Origin: Fimbriimonadaceae bacterium
GTDB lineage: Bacteria > Armatimonadota > Fimbriimonadia > Fimbriimonadales > Fimbriimonadaceae
Direction of reading: 5' to 3'
Length of the DNA stretch: 64,000 nucleotides
Assembly: GCA_019694835.1 (NCBI GenBank)
Contig: JAIBBE010000107.1
Coordinates: 1-64,000 of the forward strand
This document shows, piece after piece, positions 44,351 through 52,970 of this stretch. The position numbers and the translations under genes were made by a program. How positions within the stretch are numbered: the stretch's first letter is position 1; every line of letters begins with the position of its first letter. The notes below the pieces were generated by a model, which saw only the letters and a list, made by a program, of their open reading frames with translations, searched no databases and was not told the origin of the DNA.

Positions 44351-46725
44351 CACCACTCGACACGAACCTCAGACTCGGCAACGCTTACGGCTCCTTCTCG
44401 GACTGCGGCTCGGAGTTCATCATCACGAACGTCCACACGCCGCGGCCGTGGGTCAATGTGATCTGCAACGAGCGGTATGGGATGGTCGTCAGCCAGGCCG
44501 GGGGCGGATTCTCGTGGCTCGACAACTGCCAGCTCCAGCGACTCACGCTCTGGGATCAGGACATGTCGGCTGACGCCCAAGGACGCTTCATTTTCGTTCA
44601 AGACATGGACCAGCCGGACGACATCTGGTCCACGACCTACCGACCGACTTCGGTCGAAGCAGAGTCAGAGCAGATACGCCACGGCCTCGGCTACTCGGTC
44701 TTTGAGCGGCTCGTTCACGGAATCCAGTCTTCCCACCTCGTGTTCGTGCCGCTTGAAGACACTGCCGAAATCTGGATCGTTGAGCTCACCAACCGACGAG
44801 AAACGCCGGTCAATCTGCGCGTGGCCAGCTACCTCGAATGGCATTTGGGCGGTCAAGGCGAGTGGCACCGTGAGTTCCATCGGCTCTTCATGGAGACCCA
44901 AACCGAACGCGGACTGATGATCGCGTGGAAGCATCCGGGCGTGCGCGAAGGTTCGCGTGAAGTCGATCAGCTTCCCTTTGTCGCCTATCACGGGCTGATC
45001 GATGCCGAAGTCGAGAGTTGGATCGGCGACAAGGCCGCGTTTGTCGGCCACGCGGGCACCCTCGACAAACCCCAAGCCCTGCGCGAAAGACCGACTGAGA
45101 AAGCGACGGGCCGCTGGGACGACCCAATCGCAGCCGCCCAGACAGAACTCCGCCTCGAACCCGGCCAAACCTGCCGATTCGCCTTCGTCCTCGGCACCGC
45201 CGATGACGCGAACAAGGCCCGCACCGCGTTTCGCAACCTGTCGATGGAGCAGATCGACCAGAAACTGGCCGAAGTGCGATCGCACTGGGCGAAGATCTGC
45301 GGGCAGACGATGGTCGAGACGCCGGACGCCTCGTTCGATGTCCTCAACAACCGCTGGCTCAAGTACCAAGCCATTGCCGGACGTATGAATGCGCGGTGTG
45401 CTTACTACCAGCAAGGCGGGGCATTCGGCTACCGCGATCAGCTTCAGGATAGCCTGCTTTGCCTGACTTACGACCCCAAGCGAACCCTGGGCCAGCTTGC
45501 TCTGCACGCCGAGGCGATGTACGAGGATGGCGGGGTGCGGCACTGGTGGCATCCCGGATTCGACATCTACGTCGAAAGCCATCACAGCGACACCTGCCTC
45601 TGGCTCGCCTATGGAGTCCTCGCATATCTGGATGAGACCAACGACCTCGGGCGGCTCTTCGATATTCACCGCTACCTTCGCCGAGATACCCAGCAGTTCG
45701 GGGCCAAGGGCTCGCTCTTCGAGCACGCCATGCGCGGCATCGACCGGACCCTGAGTCGCCTGTCGCCGCGCGGGTTGCCGCTCATTGGAGCCGGCGACTG
45801 GAACGATGGCCTCAGTCACGCGGGAATCGATGGCAAAGGTGAGTCAGTTTGGCTGGCAATGTTCCTCTACGGCATCCTGCAGCGATGGCGACCGATCTTG
45901 CTTGAACTCGGCGAAACCGCGCGGGCCGAGAGCTTCGCTTCGGCGGCTGCGCAGTTGCAGCAAGCCGTCAATGAGCACGGCTGGGATGGGGAGTGGTTCC
46001 TGGCGGGCACGCGCGACGAGGGTTTGCCGTTCGGGAGCCGGGTCTGCCAGGAAGGTCGCCTGTTCCTCAATCCCCAGACATGGAGCGTCATCACCGGCAT
46101 CGCCCCGGACGACCGGGCGGCTCAGGCCCTCGATGCGGTCTCGCGGAACCTGCTGAAGCCCTACGGTGCGCTCCTGCTGACCCCCGCCTACTCCAGCCCC
46201 GACCCGTACATCGGGTACATCACCCGTTATGCGCCGGGCCTGCGCGAGAACGGCGGCGTGTACATGCACGCTTCGACTTGGGCGGTGCAAGCCTACGCGA
46301 TGATGGGCGAGCACGAACGGGCTTACGAGGTCTACAAGAGCATGTGCCCCCCGGATCGCGCGGCTGATCCCGATCGGTATTGGGCCGAGCCGTACGTCAT
46401 GCCCGGCAACGTCGACGGCCCCGACTCACCCCACGAGGGCCGCGCGGGTTGGACGTGGTATACCGGCTCCGCTGCGTGGATGCACCGGGTCGCACTGGAC
46501 TGGATCTGCGGGGTCCGCGCTCAGCGCGAAGGGCTGCTGATCGAGGCGACGGGACCGTGGGAGGAGTATCGGGTCGTGCGCAAGTTCCGGGGCGACACCT
46601 ACGACATCGCAGTTCGGGGCGAAGGGCCAATTCAGGGGCTCATGGTCGACGGGCACGAGCATACCGGCCCGCTGACCGGGCCGGGTGTGGGGATCACGTT
46701 TAAGGTCGAAGTCGAGCGGAGCTAG
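44347..46725 (+). CDS. GH94 glycoside phosphorylase (cellobiose phosphorylase-like)
   Basis: 792 residues, cytosolic. GH94 enzymes split beta-linked disaccharides with phosphate, giving sugar-1-phosphate. Typical features: the N-terminal beta-sandwich (NAYGSFSDCGSEFIITN), AFGYRDQLQDSL, VRHWWHPG and GDWNDGLSHAG, where Asp487 fits the catalytic acid, and the C-terminal MPGNVDGPDSPHEGRAGWTWYTGSAAWM. The length fits cellobiose, cellobionic acid or laminaribiose phosphorylases better than the longer beta-1,2-oligoglucan enzymes. It is coupled to the exported hydrolase gene upstream. This suggests oligosaccharides are cut outside and phosphorolysed inside. Confidence 0.9.
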   Translation: MTPLDTNLRLGNAYGSFSDCGSEFIITNVHTPRPWVNVICNERYGMVVSQAGGGFSWLDNCQLQRLTLWDQDMSADAQGRFIFVQDMDQPDDIWSTTYRPTSVEAESEQIRHGLGYSVFERLVHGIQSSHLVFVPLEDTAEIWIVELTNRRETPVNLRVASYLEWHLGGQGEWHREFHRLFMETQTERGLMIAWKHPGVREGSREVDQLPFVAYHGLIDAEVESWIGDKAAFVGHAGTLDKPQALRERPTEKATGRWDDPIAAAQTELRLEPGQTCRFAFVLGTADDANKARTAFRNLSMEQIDQKLAEVRSHWAKICGQTMVETPDASFDVLNNRWLKYQAIAGRMNARCAYYQQGGAFGYRDQLQDSLLCLTYDPKRTLGQLALHAEAMYEDGGVRHWWHPGFDIYVESHHSDTCLWLAYGVLAYLDETNDLGRLFDIHRYLRRDTQQFGAKGSLFEHAMRGIDRTLSRLSPRGLPLIGAGDWNDGLSHAGIDGKGESVWLAMFLYGILQRWRPILLELGETARAESFASAAAQLQQAVNEHGWDGEWFLAGTRDEGLPFGSRVCQEGRLFLNPQTWSVITGIAPDDRAAQALDAVSRNLLKPYGALLLTPAYSSPDPYIGYITRYAPGLRENGGVYMHASTWAVQAYAMMGEHERAYEVYKSMCPPDRAADPDRYWAEPYVMPGNVDGPDSPHEGRAGWTWYTGSAAWMHRVALDWICGVRAQREGLLIEATGPWEEYRVVRKFRGDTYDIAVRGEGPIQGLMVDGHEHTGPLTGPGVGITFKVEVERS

Positions 46726-46970
46726 TTGCCGCTTGGCCCAGAAGGACCAGCGGGCGTATCGGTCTTCGGCTCTTGGCCTGGAGGGTAAGGGAGGTTCGTC
46801 TTGGGGTCGACGGGCATCGTGCCGCCGCCGGGCAGCGCGGGGGCACCGAGGCCGGCTTCCTTTGGAGTCTTCGGCTCGCTTCCACCACGAACGACCATGA
46901 ATAGGCCGATGACAACGGCCACTGCCAAGGCACCCACCAGCACCCACTTCATTGGAACTTCTTGCTTCAT
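46722..46970 (-). CDS. Small membrane-anchored protein with proline-rich tail
   Basis: 82 residues from the ATG at 46970 (AGAGG upstream). One helix (about 9-24, VLVGALAVAVVIGLFMVV) is followed by a proline/glycine-rich outer part with PSGPSG at the end. No family is recognised. The stop codon shares CTAG with the stop of the convergent GH94 gene. A perfect LacI-type operator lies just before the start, downstream of a CATAAT -10. Confidence 0.6.
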   Translation of the reverse strand: MKQEVPMKWVLVGALAVAVVIGLFMVVRGGSEPKTPKEAGLGAPALPGGGTMPVDPKTNLPYPPGQEPKTDTPAGPSGPSGN

Positions 46971-46978
46971 AAGGCCTC

Positions 46979-46996
46979 TGCTGAAACGTTTCAGCA
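46979..46996. promoter_or_regulatory. Perfect LacI-type operator
   Basis: TGCTGAAACGTTTCAGCA is an exact 18-bp palindrome with the central CG of LacI-family sites. On the minus strand CATAAT (47007-47002) lies 5 nt upstream, so the operator covers the expected start site of the small membrane protein gene. Confidence 0.7.
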
Positions 46997-47012
46997 ACCG
47001 TATTATGACAGC

Positions 47013-47912
47013 CTAAGCCCAGGCTGGAACGCCGCAAATCGAACGAACGTCCGCTTTCTCGCTCTCGGTCAGGGCAACGAGAGGCAATCGCACGGCCTCG
47101 CAGTCGAATCCTCGCAAGCTGAGCGCGTACTTGACCGGCACCGGGCTGGGGGCTTTGAAGAGACCCTTGAACACCGGAATCAGACTTTGATGGAGCTTCA
47201 AAGCCTCATCGAACCGACCTGGGAATGCGTCGAGCATCGCCATCATCTCTGTTCCGACGACGTGAGCACAGACGCTGACCACGCCATAGCCACCGAGGCT
47301 CATGATCGGAAGCGTGATGCCGTCGTCGCCGCTGTAGACCCGGAATCCCTCGGGCACGCTCGCACAGACTTCGCTGATCTGGCCAATGTTGCCGCTTGCT
47401 TCCTTGACGGCGACGATATTGGGAATCTCGGCAAGGGCCAACAAAGTTGGCGTGTCGAGGTTGATCGCGCTTCGCGGCTGGATATTGTAGAGCATCACCG
47501 GCAACGAAGTTTCAGCCGCCACGGCCGCAAAGTGGGCGTACAAACCAGCCTGCCCGGGGCGATTGTAATAGGGGTTCACCAACATGATTCCGTGCGCGCC
47601 ACGCCGTTCCCCTTGTCGCGCAAGGTGAATTGATTCGGTCGTGCTGTAGGTGCCTGCTCCGAAAAGGACGGCGGCCCGATCGCCTACGGTCTCGAGCGTG
47701 ACCTCGAGAATCCGGAGTTTTTCTTCCTCGGTCAGCGTCGGCGATTCACCAGTCGTTCCGTTGACGACGATGCCGTCGTTCTTTTGAGTGGCGACCAAGT
47801 AATCGGCAATGCGAGCGACCTCGTGGTAGTTGACACTGCCGTCAGCTTTGAACGGTGTCAGCATCGCCGTCAGCAGTCGTCCCCAGTCTCGCGGTCCTTG
47901 GAAGTTGCCCAT
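47013..47912 (-). CDS. dapA: 4-hydroxy-tetrahydrodipicolinate synthase
   Basis: 299 residues, (beta/alpha)8 barrel. It joins pyruvate and aspartate semialdehyde in lysine and diaminopimelate synthesis. The ATG at 47912 is chosen because MGNFQGPRDWGRLLTAMLTPF is the usual start; the frame is open further up without homology. The Schiff-base lysine is Lys170 (VAVKEASGN), the partner tyrosine Tyr142 (LYNIQPR), with Arg147 for substrate carboxylate and GTTGES at 52-57. The spacing Tyr-Lys of 28 equals that of E. coli. TAACCT lies 7 nt before the ATG. N-acetylneuraminate lyase is a relative, but the motifs fit DapA. Confidence 0.9.
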   Translation of the reverse strand: MGNFQGPRDWGRLLTAMLTPFKADGSVNYHEVARIADYLVATQKNDGIVVNGTTGESPTLTEEEKLRILEVTLETVGDRAAVLFGAGTYSTTESIHLARQGERRGAHGIMLVNPYYNRPGQAGLYAHFAAVAAETSLPVMLYNIQPRSAINLDTPTLLALAEIPNIVAVKEASGNIGQISEVCASVPEGFRVYSGDDGITLPIMSLGGYGVVSVCAHVVGTEMMAMLDAFPGRFDEALKLHQSLIPVFKGLFKAPSPVPVKYALSLRGFDCEAVRLPLVALTESEKADVRSICGVPAWA

Positions 47913-47986
47913 AGAATTGAGGTTACCCGGCGAGGAAAGTATCGGTTTTGTATGCTTTTCCTGCTCACTCGTCCGCCGTCCTCCTC

Positions 47987-47992
47987 TATAAT
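47987..47992 (+). promoter_or_regulatory. -10 element 8 nt before the 48001 start
   Basis: TATAAT is a perfect -10 hexamer ending 8 nt before the ATG, so transcription should start at or next to the start codon. No clear -35 is seen. Confidence 0.5.
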
Positions 47993-48000
47993 GTAAAGTC

Positions 48001-49242
48001 ATGAGCGTCTCCGGTCTCGGTCCAGCCCTGCGAAGCGCGCGCAAAGCGCGCGGGCTGTCCGTCGCCCGGGCGTGCCAACACCTCGGAGTATCGCCCGCAA
48101 CCCTCAAGCGATGGGAGACCAACCAGGGGAGACCGTCGACAGCAGACATCGAAAATTACGCCAAGTATCTGGAGGCCGCCCCAGAATCTCCGCTTGCCCT
48201 CTTTCTGGCTCAGGCACCTGGAATCGAGGTGGGACCGGAAAGCGCGGGGCGCCCAATCCAGCGCCTCTTGCGCGGAACCCGCCGCCGCAACGGCATCACC
48301 TTGGAAACCGTCAGCAGTCTGACCGGGATCTCGCTAGCTTCACTTCATCGGTACGAAACCGGTGAGCGGGCCCCCACTCCTGAAGTCCTTCGGCGGGTCG
48401 CCGCCGCATGCGGCTTGCAGCCCGAGGTCACCTCGGGACTCATCAACGCGATGTCCGTTCATCCCTGTGAAATGGGTGAGTCCGGTCAGGAAGTCATCAA
48501 TCGCTTTCTAGTCGAAGGCGGCCAACCCCATCTGCACCTGTATCGCTATCTCGATCAAGTCATCGGATGTGGCCAACCGAGTTCACGGGACATTCGCCAC
48601 ATTGTTCATGGCTTTGCGAACATGGGCGACCACCAGGGCCTCATCGAGGTTTGGGAAATGATGAGTCCACTCGCCGAGCGCACCAGTTGGCCTCAGGAAG
48701 ATCGGATCTCGGTTGCGTCAATGCTCATGCTTGCCCGGGTTAACACCACCCGGGATCGCTCCTCTGCGTTTCGGGCCTATGAAAAGCGCCGGCGACAGTT
48801 TGCAGACAGTCCGCCTCGATACGAGGATGCCGGGGCTGGCTTGCTCCTATGCCGGGCTGCAGTCCTGCTGGGTGAACGAGCGGAAGCGGAGGACATGCTT
48901 CGCATGCCGCGCAAGGTGGCTGAGGATGAAGGGATCGCTTCGCTCGCGTTCCTCTGCGACCTCCACCAGGTTGCCATTGACTTCCAGTGGCAGGTTTCTT
49001 CCAGTCACGTGAAGGCACTCGAGAGTCTCGCGCCTCAAGCCGATGGACCTCTGCAGCAATACAACCTCAACGTTGCCGTGGTCGCTATGATGGCGAGCCT
49101 CGGTGATCGAGAAGGCCTCCGGTTAGCTCTGGAGACCTGCCGAGATGCTGAGCAACGCCACGGCTACGGGGCACCCTTAGTCATGCGGATGCGCCGTCGT
49201 CTGGCTACACGCGAGCGACTGACTCTGTCGGCCCAAGCCTAA
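48001..49242 (+). CDS. Transcriptional regulator with two N-terminal HTH (XRE) domains
   Basis: 413 residues. The first XRE-type helix-turn-helix is at about 8-60 (LRSARKARGLSVARACQHLGVSPATLKRWETNQGRPS) and the second at about 85-140 (LLRGTRRRNGITLETVSSLTGISLASLHRYETGERAPT). The remaining about 270 residues are helical, TPR-like, and may bind a peptide or partner, as in Rgg/PlcR-type regulators. It diverges from dapA. Targets are unknown. Confidence 0.8.
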   Translation: MSVSGLGPALRSARKARGLSVARACQHLGVSPATLKRWETNQGRPSTADIENYAKYLEAAPESPLALFLAQAPGIEVGPESAGRPIQRLLRGTRRRNGITLETVSSLTGISLASLHRYETGERAPTPEVLRRVAAACGLQPEVTSGLINAMSVHPCEMGESGQEVINRFLVEGGQPHLHLYRYLDQVIGCGQPSSRDIRHIVHGFANMGDHQGLIEVWEMMSPLAERTSWPQEDRISVASMLMLARVNTTRDRSSAFRAYEKRRRQFADSPPRYEDAGAGLLLCRAAVLLGERAEAEDMLRMPRKVAEDEGIASLAFLCDLHQVAIDFQWQVSSSHVKALESLAPQADGPLQQYNLNVAVVAMMASLGDREGLRLALETCRDAEQRHGYGAPLVMRMRRRLATRERLTLSAQA

Positions 49243-49259
49243 GGTTTCTTTGGCGAACC

Positions 49260-49667
49260 TCAGTCCAAGTCATACCGCTTAGGACCTGCCGCATCCGGCT
49301 TGCCCTGCGCGATGCGCTTGACGAACGTGACCAGCTCCATCGGGTTGAAGGGCTTGGTGAGGTACATGTCGGCGCCGTAGTGATAGCCCTCGAACACGTC
49401 CTTGTCCTGCGCCTTCGCGGTGAGCATGATGACGGGGAGGTCCTGCGTCGAGGGCTCCTTTCGAAGCGACTTGAGCACTTCGAAGCCGTCCATGTACGGC
49501 ATCATCACGTCCAGCACAACGAGGTCGGGCTTCTCCGAGAGAATCTTCTCGAGCCCCTCCTTCCCGTCGAAGGCGGTGACGACAGTGTAGCCTTGTCGTT
49601 CGAGGTTGACTTGGATCAGTCGTACGATATGTCGCTCGTCGTCACATACAAGAATCTTGAGGGGCAT
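49260..49667 (-). CDS. Stand-alone response regulator receiver protein
   Basis: 135 residues from the ATG at 49667, which has GGTGGA upstream; an ATG at 49697 would add 10 residues. The receiver has the acidic pair DD near 9-10, phospho-acceptor Asp53 (LVVLDVMMPYMDG), Thr83 and Lys105 (LTKPFNP). There is no output domain, as in CheY or Spo0F. No histidine kinase is nearby, so its partner is unknown. It might serve motility or pilus control. Confidence 0.87.
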   Translation of the reverse strand: MPLKILVCDDERHIVRLIQVNLERQGYTVVTAFDGKEGLEKILSEKPDLVVLDVMMPYMDGFEVLKSLRKEPSTQDLPVIMLTAKAQDKDVFEGYHYGADMYLTKPFNPMELVTFVKRIAQGKPDAAGPKRYDLD

Positions 49668-49742
49668 AATTTTTCCACCGACGTCGGTTGGGTTCATTCT
49701 ACTTCATGCGGAGGGGGCTGTCAATCACGGTTCGTCGGGGAA

Positions 49743-49858
49743 ACGGGTGGCGGGTGGCGGGTATCGGGTGACGGAGGGTCAGGATGACCTTAAGAACAGT
49801 TCCACATCCCCCCGCAACCCGTTACCCGCAACCCGTTACCCGCTACCCGCCACCCGTC
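49743..49858. repeat. Inverted arrays of a heptamer (CGGGTGG-like / ACCCGTT-like)
   Basis: At 49743-49774 there are about four units of CGGGTRR; at 49817-49858 about six units of ACCCGYN in opposite orientation. About 40 bp separate the arrays, and they could pair into a long hairpin. The right array overlaps the 3' end of the glucanase-like gene and encodes its final glycines. Confidence 0.75.
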
Positions 49859-51108
49859 CTGCGCAACGCGCCGCCCGTCGAGCGCCTGAACCCGGCCCGC
49901 TCGAAGCCCTTCTTCACGATCGGGTGGGACATGGACCAGCGATGGGGCAGGCCGTCGCGGGCGTTCTCGATCGCGAGCAGGACCATGCCGAGGTCGATGG
50001 CGACGACGTCGGGGGAGTGCCAGTTGCGCTGGGGATTGATGCCGTTGGCGAAGCCGTAACGACCATAGGCCTCCTCATAATCGAGGGCGAAGTTGTCGGC
50101 GGCGCGGCGGCTTAGGTCGGGCGTGAACATGATGCTGGCGATGGCGCTGGTGGGGATCAGGGTGCCGTTGTCGTCGCCCCAGCCGGGGCCGCCGAAGGCG
50201 CTATAGCCGTCCGGACCGTCGCCGGCCGAGAGGCCCCAGAGGTCAGGCCCGTAGTCCTCGAACTTCTTCGGGTTGGCGATGCAAAAGGCGCGGTTGGCGA
50301 GGGTGGCTTGGCGGGAGGCGATCCAGTAGTTGTAGCCGAGGCGGTCGCGTTTGTCCTTGAAGTCGAGGAAGCCTTGTGAAAGCTGGTGCATGAACAGCGG
50401 CCCACCCATCAGCAGGTCGATCCCCTGATACTTGATCGCGTTGCGCTTCCAGGCTTCCCACGCCTTGGCGGGAATGCGTCGGTCCGCGCCGAGGCCGAGG
50501 ATGTAAAGGATCATCTGTTCGCTGTAGTCGTGCCAGCGATGCTCCAAAAAGCCGTTCTCGGGGTTCCAGCCGTGGCAAAACAAGAGCGAATCGGGCTTCG
50601 CGCCGCCGTCGGTCAGCATCCACTGCCAATCGATCCCGCCGATGATCCGGTCGATCTTCTTGGAGATCGCGGGGTCGGACCAGGCTTGCCGGATCATCAC
50701 AAGCCCGCCGACGAGGATCGCGGTGTCGATGCTGGAAAGCTCACTCTTCCACTCACGTTTCCCGGTCTGCCAGTCGAGGAAATGGTAGTACCAGCCCTTG
50801 TGGCGAGGCGTGCCGTTGAGGAGAGTGTCGAGGGTGACGTGGGTGCGTTTGAGGGCGACGCTACGGCTGATCCAACCCCTTTTGGCACCGATCGCGTAGG
50901 CCGGGAGGGCGAACCCAGTCGCGGCGATGCTCGCGATCCGTCGCTGATCTTTGACCTCGAAGTTAGTCGCCCGATCCCGGGTCAGTCCGGTGTCGGGGTT
51001 GGACTGTTCGACAAAGAACCGCACTGCTCGACGGGAGACATCGTCGAGCAGTGCCTGTCCGGTCGGCACCTGCTGGGGGGCCAGGAGCGAGAAGAGAGCG
51101 GATAGCAT
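49843..51108 (-). CDS. Glucanase-like protein of the glycoamylase family (GH144-related)
   Basis: 421 residues with a short signal peptide (MLSALFSLLAPQQVP). The (alpha/alpha)6 domain has the typical opening LLDDVSRRAVRFFVEQSNPDTGLTRDRATN, then GWYYHFLDWQTG, SSIDTAILVGGL, MILYILGLGA, GPLFMHQLSQGFLDF, NYWIASRQATLANRAFC and WGLSAGDGPDGY. This is the Pfam glycoamylase family (COG5368), which includes GH144 endo-beta-1,2-glucanases; the exact substrate is inferred. The last residues (GGALRRTGGG) come from the repeat at 49743-49858. It is the third gene of lacI-pseudopilin-glucanase, and a hairpin covers its ribosome binding site. Confidence 0.82.
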   Translation of the reverse strand: MLSALFSLLAPQQVPTGQALLDDVSRRAVRFFVEQSNPDTGLTRDRATNFEVKDQRRIASIAATGFALPAYAIGAKRGWISRSVALKRTHVTLDTLLNGTPRHKGWYYHFLDWQTGKREWKSELSSIDTAILVGGLVMIRQAWSDPAISKKIDRIIGGIDWQWMLTDGGAKPDSLLFCHGWNPENGFLEHRWHDYSEQMILYILGLGADRRIPAKAWEAWKRNAIKYQGIDLLMGGPLFMHQLSQGFLDFKDKRDRLGYNYWIASRQATLANRAFCIANPKKFEDYGPDLWGLSAGDGPDGYSAFGGPGWGDDNGTLIPTSAIASIMFTPDLSRRAADNFALDYEEAYGRYGFANGINPQRNWHSPDVVAIDLGMVLLAIENARDGLPHRWSMSHPIVKKGFERAGFRRSTGGALRRTGGG

Positions 51109-51115
51109 GAGATTG

Positions 51116-51142
51116 GGCTCCCTAAGTGTGTCTTAGGGAGCC
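51116..51142 (-). promoter_or_regulatory. Intercistronic hairpin that can hide the glucanase ribosome binding site
   Basis: A perfect 11-bp stem (GGCTCCCTAAG with CTTAGGGAGCC on the plus strand) and 5-nt loop lies 7 nt before the ATG at 51108. On the mRNA the only SD-like AGGGAG, 9 nt before the ATG, is in the 3' arm of this stem. It may also work as a terminator for the pseudopilin gene, but no T-run follows. Confidence 0.55.
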
Positions 51143-51152
51143 AAGATGTGCC

Positions 51153-51914
51153 TTAGTACGGCAACGTCCTGCAGAAGGAGTCCATCCAGGCGAGATTCGT
51201 GACCGTGCCGTTGATCGTGAAATTCAGGTTAGAACGGTTGTACTGCCACATGTTTTCACCGTTGCCCTGATCGATACAGGTTTGGCGCATTGGCGTGAAC
51301 TTGGTGTGCGAATCGGCGAAGACGACCATCATTGCCTTATCACCGCGATGCCCGCCTCCCCAATTTGGGATTTCCCAGCCGTTGTTACCCTGATACAGGA
51401 AGTTGATCCAAGGGCCATAGTCAGGGAAGATGTCCTTGGATTCGGTGATGATCAAAGCGCTGGCCGGTTGCTCGATGGCAGAAAACGTGTAGTCTGCCGC
51501 GTCTTGCCAGGCTCCAGTTTTGTGGAATGCACGATAATAGATGTATCCACGCGGGAACTGAGGCTTTGCCGGGTTTCCTCCATTGTAAAACGGTTGCCCC
51601 TGCTCATCTGGCAGCTTCGCGGCTGGATTGGTTGGATCACGCCATACGTCAACGCTCTTAACGTACGGATCGAGGGCGTGCTTCCAGTTTCGAACACTCC
51701 CGTCATGTCGAATCTTGAAGAAAATGTCGTCGTTATCGCTTAGGTACATGTATACGGCTTTGCCAATTTGATTCGTGTTCGACATCGTGACCGTCAGCTT
51801 CGCGGACTCCTTCGCTTGAGCGAAAACCGGGAAAAGGATCGCGGCGAGGATGGCGATGATGGCGATCACGACCAAGAGTTCGATCAGGGTGAAGGCGGAA
51901 CGTCGTTGTTTCAT
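51153..51914 (-). CDS. Type II/IV pseudopilin-like protein, co-transcribed with lacI
   Basis: 253 residues from the ATG at 51914 (GGAG 6 nt upstream; an ATG at 51926 is possible). N-terminus [20 protein letters not shown] with the prepilin peptidase site, ending [12 protein letters not shown]. The globular part ends with [14 protein letters not shown], a variant of the FADGH signature. It lies 27 nt after lacI and before the glucanase-like gene. In this setting it could be a filament subunit that captures or presents glucan, but this is inference. Confidence 0.85.
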   Translation of the reverse strand: MKQRRSAFTLIELLVVIAIIAILAAILFPVFAQAKESAKLTVTMSNTNQIGKAVYMYLSDNDDIFFKIRHDGSVRNWKHALDPYVKSVDVWRDPTNPAAKLPDEQGQPFYNGGNPAKPQFPRGYIYYRAFHKTGAWQDAADYTFSAIEQPASALIITESKDIFPDYGPWINFLYQGNNGWEIPNWGGGHRGDKAMMVVFADSHTKFTPMRQTCIDQGNGENMWQYNRSNLNFTINGTVTNLAWMDSFCRTLPY

Positions 51915-51941
51915 CAGGTTCTCCATTGAATGATTGCAGGG

Positions 51942-52967
51942 TTATGATTGCGGTGGGGCGGTGGAGCCCCGGATGTCTAGCGTTAACGGATAAATCAATT
52001 GGTCACGCTCGGGATGCTCACCGTTGATCTTGGCGATCAGGATGCGCGTCGCATCGCGCGCCATCTCGAAGATCGGCTGCTTCACACTCGTGAGCGGCGG
52101 CGCGGTGTGGTTGCAGGCCTCGATCGAGTCGAACCCAACTAAGGATACGTCGCGCGGGATGTCCAACCCCATCTCACGCAGGCATTGCATCAGTTTGAAG
52201 GCGACATCGTCGGACCAGGCAAACAGCGCGGTCGGCCGATCGGGCAGTCGCATCATGGCGCGAAAGGCGTCCAGGCTCTGATCGGGCGACTCGATGGTCG
52301 CCACATAGCGCGAATCGACCGAACAACCGTGGCTTTCCAAGGCATCACGGTAGCCGTTGTAGCGGTCGTTCGACGACACCGAGTGTGCGCTTCCCCGCAC
52401 CATGCCGATTCGCTCGTGCCCGAGGTCAAGGAGGTGCTTGGTCGCCATCCGCCCGCCCGCATAGTTGTCGGAATCAACGAACGCCGCCCCCGGCACCGAA
52501 CTCCGGGTGAAGAAAAACACGCACGGAAAGTCGCGGCTCAACAGCTCGTTGATCAAGGGGTCATCGGAGTCGCGCAAGACAAGCGCCCCATCCGCGCGGC
52601 CATCCGTAAGCTGGTCAACCTCGTTGACCGATCCTTCCGAGGGCCGGGTGTGGAGCATAAGGTCATACCCCCCCGCGACCGACGCCTCGCACACGCCGTG
52701 CATGACATCGCTGGTGAAGCTGGACCAAATCGAGAAGTACTGGGCGTATTGGAAGACGACGGCGATGGTCTGTGACCTGCGGGTCACGAGCATTCGGGCG
52801 ATGGCATTGCGCCGGTAGCCGAGTTCTCGGGCTGCGCTGAGGACCCGGTCTTTGGTCTCGGAGCTGATGCGCGCCTTGGCGTCCTGCCCGTTGAGCACGT
52901 AGCTCACGGTCACTTTGCTGACCTTGGCGAGGTTCGCCACATCTTGGATCGTTGCGCGGTCGGACAT
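51942..52967 (-). CDS. LacI family transcriptional regulator
   Basis: 341 residues. The N-terminal helix-turn-helix is TIQDVANLAKVSKVTVSYVLNG (about 5-26), followed by the hinge-type RNAIARMLVTRRSQTIAVV. The periplasmic-binding-type sensor domain (about 65-335) would bind a sugar. The gene leads an apparent operon with a pseudopilin and a glucanase-like gene. Its own promoter (TATACT) is directly followed by a palindrome, so self-repression is likely. Similar palindromes lie at 39920-39941 and 46979-46996. Confidence 0.93.
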   Translation of the reverse strand: MSDRATIQDVANLAKVSKVTVSYVLNGQDAKARISSETKDRVLSAARELGYRRNAIARMLVTRRSQTIAVVFQYAQYFSIWSSFTSDVMHGVCEASVAGGYDLMLHTRPSEGSVNEVDQLTDGRADGALVLRDSDDPLINELLSRDFPCVFFFTRSSVPGAAFVDSDNYAGGRMATKHLLDLGHERIGMVRGSAHSVSSNDRYNGYRDALESHGCSVDSRYVATIESPDQSLDAFRAMMRLPDRPTALFAWSDDVAFKLMQCLREMGLDIPRDVSLVGFDSIEACNHTAPPLTSVKQPIFEMARDATRILIAKINGEHPERDQLIYPLTLDIRGSTAPPQS

Positions 52968-52970
52968 CTT

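Noticed and set aside
48001..48150. Phage-type repressor reading of the double-HTH protein
   Set aside because: No phage genes are nearby and the long helical C-terminal part fits a host regulator better.
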